DNA of 5,128 bases from an uncultured Lachnospiraceae bacterium (GTDB lineage Bacteria > Bacillota > Clostridia > Lachnospirales > Lachnospiraceae), in contig CADCOU010000078.1 of the NCBI GenBank assembly GCA_902803155.1, forward strand, positions 1 through 5,128, given 5' to 3'. Below, one piece after another: positions 1-4,525 of the stretch. The translations under genes were made by a program, and so were the position numbers. How positions within the stretch are numbered: the first letter of the stretch is position 1; the number at the start of each line of letters is the position of its first letter. The notes beneath the pieces are model-generated. The model was not told where the DNA came from. It was given only the letters and a program-made list of their open reading frames with translations, and ran no database searches.

Positions 1-972
1 GCCGGAATCATCCAGAAATTCAACACCTTGCAGATCTCCGACATAAGCTCCATATTCATCCGTGATCGGATACGGATCACAATACCAAAGGTAAAGGTAC
101 CCGGAATCATCCTTATCCTCAGGTCCATCCTTTGTATATACTATCTGCTTTGGAGTGACATTGATCTCCTCTCCTATTTCCAGAGAAGCATTCATCTCTT
201 CGGCAAGCAATTCCTCACAGGAAGAGACTTTATAGATCCATATCGACTCCGACTCTGCTGAATCCAGTTCGTTTTCAACTGTATATTCGGCTGTAACCTT
301 AATCTGACATGAACAGTACTCTTCTTCTGTTTCGACCGCAGTCACCCTCATCTCATCTTCTCCCTGAAGTTCAAAGGAAAACTGCTCGCTCAGTTCGACC
401 GGGAGGGTAACCCCCTCTTCAATGGCATACCATTCTCCATCAGGAGCATATACTGACCACGTGTATCCGATGCTTCCCTCATCCGGCATGGTCTCTTCAT
501 ATGGATTCTCACACGTTGCAGAGAAATCCACAGACTGGTTCGGTACCAGGCTTCCGGTAAATGAATCCGGATAACTCAGGATAACCTGGATCCCGTCCTC
601 CCAGCTTGCCGCTTGCAGGACATCCTCGCCCTTCGCGCCTTCTGCCTCCGGGTCATCGATCAAATCCGCAGCTGTAAGGCCGGTCAGTCCGTCCGGATCA
701 TTGCTTTCGTCCGGATCCTGAAGAACCTCCTCCGCCGTACTGTCTTCTCCGTCTCCATCCTCATCCGCCGCGACAAGATACTCCTCTTCTGAAGAATCTT
801 CCGGTTCGATTTCAACAGTCTGTTCTGCAGAGACTACATCATCCTCCTGCATGCTGAACAGGGCTTCGTCCTTTGCATACTCTCCTGCCAGTACGCCTGT
901 CGGCATGGAAGTGAACAGAAGCGCTGCCGATAATACGGAAGCAAGGATACGTCTGGTTCTGATACGTGTCAT
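1..972 (-). CDS. Exported acidic protein of unknown function, N-terminal 324 residues (C-terminus off the left edge)
   Basis: The minus-strand frame from the ATG at 972 stays open to the left edge, so only the N-terminus is seen. AGGAGG at 981-986, 8 nt upstream, fixes the start. Residues 1-29 form a Sec signal peptide: arginines at 3, 5, 7 and 8, a hydrophobic core at about 9-22, and a VLA|G cleavage site after residue 29. There is no lipobox Cys. Residues about 31-120 are a very acidic, low-complexity linker. Within it, residues 70-81 fit the EF-hand calcium-loop spacing (D70, D72, D74, G75, E81), but position 8 is Asp instead of the usual aliphatic residue. From about 124 the chain becomes beta-rich, with aromatic strand patterns (GYTWSVY at 169-175, YLYLWY at 292-297) and four cysteines (154, 220, 222, 252) followed by another at 298; this resembles tandem bacterial Ig-like modules, though no family is recognised. 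It is probably a surface-anchored or secreted protein, with any anchor or catalytic domain beyond the window. Confidence 0.85.
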   Translation of the reverse strand, partial: MTRIRTRRILASVLSAALLFTSMPTGVLAGEYAKDEALFSMQEDDVVSAEQTVEIEPEDSSEEEYLVAADEDGDGEDSTAEEVLQDPDESNDPDGLTGLTAADLIDDPEAEGAKGEDVLQAASWEDGIQVILSYPDSFTGSLVPNQSVDFSATCENPYEETMPDEGSIGYTWSVYAPDGEWYAIEEGVTLPVELSEQFSFELQGEDEMRVTAVETEEEYCSCQIKVTAEYTVENELDSAESESIWIYKVSSCEELLAEEMNASLEIGEEINVTPKQIVYTKDGPEDKDDSGYLYLWYCDPYPITDEYGAYVGDLQGVEFLDDSG

Positions 973-1007
973 CTTGTATTCCTCCTGTGCGTATATGGTC
1001 TTACTGT

Positions 1008-1032
1008 TTTGTTTTTCGTTTATGAAAACAAA
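1008..1032 (-). repeat. AT-rich inverted repeat in the leader of the exported-protein gene
   Basis: TTTGTTTTTC (1008-1017) and GAAAACAAA (1024-1032) pair with one bulged base around a 6-nt loop. The repeat sits 35-60 nt upstream of the ATG at 972, probably within the untranslated leader. The stem is almost entirely A-T and has no U-tract after it on either strand, so a terminator role is unlikely. It may be no more than a consequence of A/T-rich leader sequence. Confidence 0.3.
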
Positions 1033-1093
1033 CGGATTCTCATTTCGAAACAGATGTGTTTAAACATGTGTGTATATTTTGTCCATGATAGCA

Positions 1094-1122
1094 CAAAATG
1101 TATGCAAGCTGCATACATTTTG
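1094..1122. repeat. Intergenic palindrome, copy 1 (after melA)
   Basis: The 12-nt arms CAAAATGTATGC (1094-1105) and GCATACATTTTG (1111-1122) are perfectly complementary around AAGCT; an extra A-T pair can close the loop to three bases. The palindrome lies 53 nt beyond the melA stop and 121 nt upstream of the next start codon. On both strands the stem is flanked by A-runs and T-runs inside the arms, as in weak bidirectional terminators, but no clean U-tract follows and the stem is GC-poor. It may be a terminator, a protein-binding site, or a member of a repeat family, because palindromes at 2747-2785 and 4440-4466 share the core. The 203-bp spacer around it shows no convincing promoter; TGGACA (1080-1085) with TAAACA (1057-1062), 17 bp apart on the minus strand, is the best weak candidate. 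Confidence 0.6.
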
Positions 1123-1175
1123 GCGTTTTCAGAAAAATTTTTTTCTTTATTTACTTTTCTTCAGATTGCATTGGA

Positions 1176-2498
1176 TCAGGTATATTCCGGCATCCAGTCC
1201 TTATGCGCCTCGAGCAGTTCGTCGCAGAGCTGCCTGATGCTGTCGATCGGGAGTTCCGCCGCGGTGTGCGGATCCAGCATGGCCGCCATGTACAGGTCCT
1301 CTTTCCGGCGGCTTCTCGCTGCCTGTATGGTGAGCAGCTGCGGATTGATGTTGGTGCGGTTGATCGCTGCGCACTGCTCCGGAAGGTTTCCTACATAGCA
1401 CGGATGGATACCCGCCCGGTCGACCAGGCACGGTACTTCCACACAGGCATTGTCCGGCAGATTCGGGATCATCCCGTGATTGATCACATTGCCGTGCACC
1501 CGGTACGGATGATCATTTTCCATGGATTCTATGATGCATGCGGCAAATTCCCTGCTCTTCTCGTGTTTCAGTTCGCGGTTCTCCACAAGCTCTTCCCGCA
1601 TCTTCGCCCAGTCTTCGATCTGTTTGATACATCTGCGGGGATACTCGTCGAGCGGGATATTGTACCGGTCAATGAGTTCCGGATAGGCCGACTTGATGAA
1701 CCAGGGCGTATATTCCGAGTTGTGTTCGGAAGACTCCGTGATGTAGTATCCGAACTGCCGCATCATCTCAAAGCGGACCTTGTCGCCGGCCGCATCATAT
1801 TCCGCCTTCCCGTCCAGGAAATCAAACGCACGCTTCTTTATCTCCGGATACAGGTCATTTCCGTTCTTATCTTCCACCCTGAGCAGCCAGGCCTGATGGT
1901 TGATTCCGGCAATCTCCCACTTCGCTTCTTCCGCAAGATCTTCCATATCCAGAGACTTCAGCAGCTGCGGAACGCATACCTGTACACTGTGACACAGGCC
2001 GACTGTTTTGATATCCGTATAGCGCTGCAGGTATCCGGTCAGCATAGCCATCGGATTGGTATAGTTGATGAACAGCGCATCCGGACAGACCTCTGCCATA
2101 TCTGCGGCAAATTCTTCCAGGACAGGGATGGTTCTGAGTGCCCGGAAGATCCCGCCGATCCCGAGCGTATCCGCGATCGTCTGTCGCAGACCATACTTTT
2201 TGGGGATCTCGAAGTCCGTGATCGTACAGGGATCGTATCCGCCGACCTGTATGGCGTTCACAACATAGGAAGCTCCGCTGAGCGCTTCTTTCCTGTCCGT
2301 AAATGACCGGACGGAAACCTCTCTTCCCGCATTTCTGCTGATGCTCTCCAGCATTATCCTGGAATCCTCGAGACGTACCGGGTCTATGTCATACAGCGCG
2401 ATCTCCAGATCCCGGATCTCCGGCATCATGATGCAGTCTCCCAGCACATTTTTGGCAAATACCGTGCTGCCAGCTCCCATAAATGTTACTTTCGGCAT
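1176..2498 (-). CDS. melA: Alpha-galactosidase (melibiase), glycoside hydrolase family 4
   Basis: This cytoplasmic enzyme is predicted to hydrolyse terminal alpha-galactosides such as melibiose and raffinose-type sugars by the family GH4 redox-elimination mechanism, which uses NAD+ and a divalent metal, usually Mn2+. The N-terminal Rossmann fold carries the nucleotide motif GAGST at 8-12. QVGGYDPCTITDFE (84-97) and NYTNPMAM (145-152) match E. coli MelA as I recall it. The subgroup signature CHSV at 169-172, with metal ligand C169, is the alpha-galactosidase version, unlike the CN(V/I)P or CHEV versions of phospho-glycosidases. GINH (198-201) supplies the second metal-ligand histidine, H201. 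Length is 440 residues against 451 in E. coli. The ATG has AGGAGG at 2505-2510, 6 nt upstream. No signal peptide or membrane segment is seen. No sugar transporter or regulator is in the window, and a terminator separates the gene from gdhA upstream, so it is probably transcribed alone. Confidence 0.95.
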   Translation of the reverse strand: MPKVTFMGAGSTVFAKNVLGDCIMMPEIRDLEIALYDIDPVRLEDSRIMLESISRNAGREVSVRSFTDRKEALSGASYVVNAIQVGGYDPCTITDFEIPKKYGLRQTIADTLGIGGIFRALRTIPVLEEFAADMAEVCPDALFINYTNPMAMLTGYLQRYTDIKTVGLCHSVQVCVPQLLKSLDMEDLAEEAKWEIAGINHQAWLLRVEDKNGNDLYPEIKKRAFDFLDGKAEYDAAGDKVRFEMMRQFGYYITESSEHNSEYTPWFIKSAYPELIDRYNIPLDEYPRRCIKQIEDWAKMREELVENRELKHEKSREFAACIIESMENDHPYRVHGNVINHGMIPNLPDNACVEVPCLVDRAGIHPCYVGNLPEQCAAINRTNINPQLLTIQAARSRRKEDLYMAAMLDPHTAAELPIDSIRQLCDELLEAHKDWMPEYT

Positions 2499-2743
2499 AA
2501 GTATCCTCCTGCTTCCTAAATTATTTCAGATTGTTTCAGGTCAGCCGCCGGCAGACCTGTGTCCGCGCGCGGCACGCTTTGTGCCTGCGATCTTCGCGGG
2601 ATATCCTGCTGTCATCTTACCTTACATCCCGGGAAAATGGAACCTCTCCAAGTGCCTCGAATAAAGGAAACCATCGCATTGTCCATGCACCGCTCTAACA
2701 TCTTGCAATCAAAGCCTGTCCGATGATGAGCAGTCACCTTCAC
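2499..2743 (-). other. GC-rich non-coding leader/upstream region of melA
   Basis: This stretch between the gdhA terminator and the melA start shows no persuasive gene and no good sigma-70 promoter. Read toward melA it contains several short self-complementary segments: CCCGGG (2628-2633), GGATATCC (2599-2606), GCGA/TCGC (2587-2597), GGCAC/GTGCC around a 5-nt loop (2571-2585), CCGCGCGCGG (2563-2572), and a larger hairpin at 2537-2559. Some overlap, so alternative folds are possible. The 15-nt A/T-rich stretch (2518-2532) just before the ribosome site is followed by AGGAGG at 2505-2510. It may be a structured mRNA leader. The promoter may be non-canonical or activator-dependent, as is common for sugar-utilisation genes. 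Confidence 0.4.
2537..2559 (-). promoter_or_regulatory. Hairpin in the melA leader
   Basis: CAGGTC (2537-2542) pairs perfectly with GACCTG (2554-2559). Inside, an A:A mismatch on the plus strand is followed by GCC/GGC pairing around a three-base loop. It is the strongest hairpin upstream of melA, ending 27 nt before the ribosome site. No U-tract follows it in the melA direction, so it is not a simple terminator. It could be a binding site for a regulator or an RNA structure affecting translation; the function is not shown by the sequence. Confidence 0.4.
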
Positions 2744-2785
2744 AAAAAACACGCCATGTATGCAGTCCGCATACATGGCGTGTTT
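2744..2785 (-). terminator. Intrinsic terminator of gdhA (intergenic palindrome, copy 2)
   Basis: A perfect 17-bp stem (2747-2763 with 2769-2785) closes a 5-nt loop. In the gdhA reading direction it is followed by a run of six T, of which three belong to the stem. It begins 50 nt after the gdhA stop codon. Stem strength and U-tract make this a confident rho-independent terminator, separating gdhA from melA. The inner arms, GCCATGTATGC and GCATACATGGC, have the same core and 5-nt spacing as the palindromes at 1094-1122 and 4440-4466. The opposite strand has only GTTTATT after the stem, a weaker terminator. Confidence 0.85.
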
Positions 2786-2835
2786 ATTCATACTATATGT
2801 TTTTCAACAGACGGCTTACACAGCTGTCCTCCGGA

Positions 2836-4170
2836 TCACACGATCCCCTGTGCCTTCATGGCGTCGGCAACCTTCTGGAATCCGGCGATATTCGCTCCGG
2901 CAACATAGTTGCCTTCCATACCGTAACGCTTCGCAGCTTCATCAACGTTCTTGAAGATGTCGTTCATGATCCTCTTGAGCATGGTATCGACTTCCTCGAA
3001 GGTCCAAGACAGACGCTCCGAGTTCTGGCTCATCTCCAGCGCGCTGGTCGCGACGCCGCCGGCGTTGCTGGCCTTGCCCGGGCTGAACAGCATGCCCTTG
3101 CTCTGGATGAACTCTGTCGCATCCAGCGTGGTCGGCATGTTCGCGCCTTCCGCTACGCAGTAGCAGCCGTTTTCATACAGAGTCTTCGCATCTTCGAGAT
3201 TGAGTTCATTCTGGGTCGCGCACGGGCATGCGATATCGCATTTCACGCTCCATACGCCCTTGCCCTCATGGTACTCTGCGTTCGGCCTCTGTGCCTTATA
3301 ATCGGTAAGACGCGCACGGCGTACTTCCTTGACTTCCTGCAGGAGTGCGACATCGATCCCGTCCGGATCGTAGATCCAGCCTGTGGAATCCGAGCAGGTG
3401 ACCACATTTGCGCCAAGCTGCTGTGCCTTCTGGATCGCATAGATCGCGACATTGCCCGCGCCTGAAACCGCGATGGTCTGTCCCTTGATATCCTTGCCAT
3501 TTGCCTTCAGCATGGCTTCCAGGAAATAGATCAGGCCATATCCCGTTGCCTCGGTCCTTGCAAGCGAGCCGCCGTAGGTAAGACCTTTGCCGGTCAGCAC
3601 GCCTTCATAGAGCTTCGTGATTCTCTTGTACTGTCCGTACAGGAAGCCGATCTCACGTCCGCCCACGCCGATGTCGCCGGCCGGTACGTCAGTGTCCGCG
3701 CCGATGTGGCGATACAGCTCTGTCATAAAGCTCTGGCAGAATGCCATGACTTCCCGGTCGCTCTTGCCCTTCGGATCGAAATCGCAGCCGCCCTTGCCGC
3801 CGCCGATCGGAAGTCCGGTCAGGGAATTCTTGAATATCTGCTCGAAACCGAGGAACTTGATGATGCCGAGGTTGACGGACGGATGGAAACGAAGGCCTCC
3901 CTTGTACGGTCCGATGGCACTGTTGAACTGCACACGGAATCCATTGTTCACCTGGACCTGTCCCTTATCGTCTACCCAGGGAACTCGGAACATGATCACA
4001 CGCTCCGGAGTGGTCAGTCTCTCAAGAAGCGCTTCCTTCCTGAACTCTTCCTCATTTTCATCAATCACAGGACGCAGGGTCGCAAGGACCTCCTTGACTG
4101 CCTGATGGAACTCCGGCTGTGCCGGGTTCTGTGCTACAACGCGAGCATAAACCTCATCTACATACGACAT
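2836..4170 (-). CDS. gdhA: Glutamate dehydrogenase, NADP-type coenzyme site
   Basis: The product catalyses 2-oxoglutarate + ammonia + NAD(P)H to glutamate in the cytoplasm, as a hexamer in this family. At 444 residues it matches bacterial hexameric enzymes (E. coli 447, C. symbiosum 449-450). The substrate domain has GPYKGGLRF with K90, GGGKGG with catalytic K126, and PAGDIGVGGRE with catalytic D166. The coenzyme domain begins with SGAGNVA (236-242). At the positions that in C. symbiosum are F238, P262 and D263, this protein has A238, S262 and T263, in the context CSDSTG; E. coli's NADP enzyme has ASDSSG. NADP(H) and an assimilatory role are therefore inferred. The start was placed at 4170 because GGAGGAGG (4177-4184) lies 6 nt upstream; an in-frame ATG at 4236 would add 22 Arg-rich residues unlike the family and has no ribosome site. 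The gene has its own promoter at 4265-4294 and a terminator at 2744-2785, so it appears monocistronic. Confidence 0.96.
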   Translation of the reverse strand: MSYVDEVYARVVAQNPAQPEFHQAVKEVLATLRPVIDENEEEFRKEALLERLTTPERVIMFRVPWVDDKGQVQVNNGFRVQFNSAIGPYKGGLRFHPSVNLGIIKFLGFEQIFKNSLTGLPIGGGKGGCDFDPKGKSDREVMAFCQSFMTELYRHIGADTDVPAGDIGVGGREIGFLYGQYKRITKLYEGVLTGKGLTYGGSLARTEATGYGLIYFLEAMLKANGKDIKGQTIAVSGAGNVAIYAIQKAQQLGANVVTCSDSTGWIYDPDGIDVALLQEVKEVRRARLTDYKAQRPNAEYHEGKGVWSVKCDIACPCATQNELNLEDAKTLYENGCYCVAEGANMPTTLDATEFIQSKGMLFSPGKASNAGGVATSALEMSQNSERLSWTFEEVDTMLKRIMNDIFKNVDEAAKRYGMEGNYVAGANIAGFQKVADAMKAQGIV

Positions 4171-4206
4171 ATGATACCTCCTCCGATCTGACCGCCCGGC
4201 TCCATC

Positions 4207-4219
4207 CCGGCCATGCCGG
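4207..4219 (-). promoter_or_regulatory. Small GC-rich hairpin in the gdhA leader
   Basis: CCGGC and GCCGG pair perfectly around a three-base loop, about 23 nt upstream of the gdhA ribosome site. With the promoter at 4265-4294 the leader would be about 88 nt long and this would be its clearest hairpin. There is no U-tract. It may affect leader folding or mRNA stability, but no role can be assigned. Confidence 0.3.
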
Positions 4220-4264
4220 ATCCTTCGCTGCATCACGGTCCTTCACTGATCTCACAACGCGGCT

Positions 4265-4294
4265 ATTATACAACCGTGTAAAATAATACCGCAA
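4265..4294 (-). promoter_or_regulatory. Sigma-70/A-type promoter of gdhA
   Basis: On the minus strand a perfect -10 box TATAAT (4265-4270) lies 18 bp from TTGCGG (4289-4294), a partial -35 match. Transcription would start near 4258 and give a leader of about 88 nt. The promoter lies immediately downstream of the terminator at 4304-4347, the arrangement expected for an independently transcribed gene. Confidence 0.7.
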
Positions 4295-4303
4295 GAGCAA
4301 AAT

Positions 4304-4347
4304 CGAAAAAAATTCCGAAAAAATAGATTTTTCGGAATTTTTTATCG
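4304..4347. terminator. Bidirectional intrinsic terminator between the two glutamate dehydrogenase genes
   Basis: A 16-bp uninterrupted stem (4307-4322 with 4328-4343) closes a 5-nt loop, and three more pairs (4304-4306 with 4345-4347) follow after one bulged A. A CCG/CGG block sits between A- and T-runs, so the RNA made from either strand ends in a U-rich arm. In the minus direction it stops transcription coming from the upstream dehydrogenase or from the structured element at 4372-4429, before the gdhA promoter. Most of the U-tract is in the stem itself, which is usual for bidirectional terminators. Confidence 0.8.
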
Positions 4348-4371
4348 CGTTTTTCTGTTTTTTCGGACTTT

Positions 4372-4429
4372 ATTCGAGAAGCCGGGGATTCCGTCTCTGA
4401 GAACCACCCCCATGACAGATGCCTCGAAT
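4372..4429 (-). ncRNA. Candidate structured RNA element (possible small RNA or leader)
   Basis: On the minus strand ATTCGAG (4429-4423) pairs perfectly with CTCGAAT (4378-4372), closing a 58-nt element; two further G-C pairs form after a 2-nt bulge. Inside, TCTGTC (4419-4414) can pair with GACGGA (4395-4390), with one G-U pair. The loop of that stem holds GGGGG (4411-4407), which can pair with CCCC (4387-4384) to make an H-type pseudoknot; a nested GGGG/CCCC helix is the competing fold. A possible promoter lies upstream (4451-4480) and a strong terminator starts 25 nt downstream, so an RNA of roughly 140 nt is plausible. It matches no riboswitch class I can name. It could also be the 3' untranslated region of the upstream gene. 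Confidence 0.4.
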
Positions 4430-4439
4430 GTAAGAATAT

Positions 4440-4466
4440 GCCGTGCATGCAATATACATACACGGC
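4440..4466. repeat. Intergenic palindrome, copy 3 (after the NAD-type dehydrogenase)
   Basis: The arms GCCGTGCATG (4440-4449) and CATACACGGC (4457-4466) pair except for one C-A mismatch, around 7 nt. It starts 59 nt beyond the stop codon of the upstream dehydrogenase. Viewed on the minus strand, GCCGTGTATGT and GCATGCACGGC flank 5 nt, the same layout as the gdhA terminator, whose arms are GCCATGTATGC and GCATACATGGC. No U-tract follows, so on its own it would be a weak terminator; the definite one is at 4304-4347. Confidence 0.55.
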
Positions 4467-4480
4467 AAATAGATAAACAA
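4451..4480 (-). promoter_or_regulatory. Possible weak promoter in front of the structured element
   Basis: On the minus strand TATATT (4451-4456, five of six matches to TATAAT) lies 18 bp from TTGTTT (4475-4480, the TTG half of the -35 box). Transcription would start near 4444, about 15 nt before the closing stem of the element at 4372-4429. The -10 box lies in the loop of palindrome copy 3, so that palindrome might also act as an operator. A/T-rich spacers give such matches by chance, so confidence is low. Confidence 0.3.
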
Positions 4481-4525
4481 CTATAAATCAGTCCCTGCGT
4501 GACTATCCGATCATTCTTATCCGGA

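Noticed and set aside
1094..1122. Strong intrinsic terminator of melA
   Set aside because: The palindrome is perfect but GC-poor, and in the melA direction only TTTTG from the stem itself is followed by mixed sequence, so it was listed as a repeat with terminator as one possibility.
1098..2306. Long plus-strand reading frame of 402 codons opposite melA
   Set aside because: It is antisense to a clear melA, its translation is rich in Arg, His and Ile as expected of a mirror frame, it matches no family, and it has no ribosome site.
2612..2701. 29-codon minus-strand reading frame upstream of melA, as a leader peptide
   Set aside because: It starts with ATG at 2701 and ends in TGA, but has no ribosome-binding site, no regulatory codon run and no downstream terminator-antiterminator pair.
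2797..4191. Several plus-strand reading frames opposite gdhA
   Set aside because: They overlap a full-length conserved dehydrogenase with all catalytic residues and show no ribosome sites or recognisable domains.
4171..4236. N-terminal extension of gdhA from the in-frame ATG at 4236
   Set aside because: The added 22 residues are Arg-rich and unlike the family, there is no ribosome site before 4236, and GGAGGAGG is ideally placed for the start at 4170.
4372..4429. Glutamine (glnA) riboswitch in front of gdhA
   Set aside because: The GACGGAA segment and the position between glutamate genes are suggestive, but the rest of the glnA consensus as I know it, including GACGGAAGUAGG and the CGUUC/GAACG closing stem, is not present.
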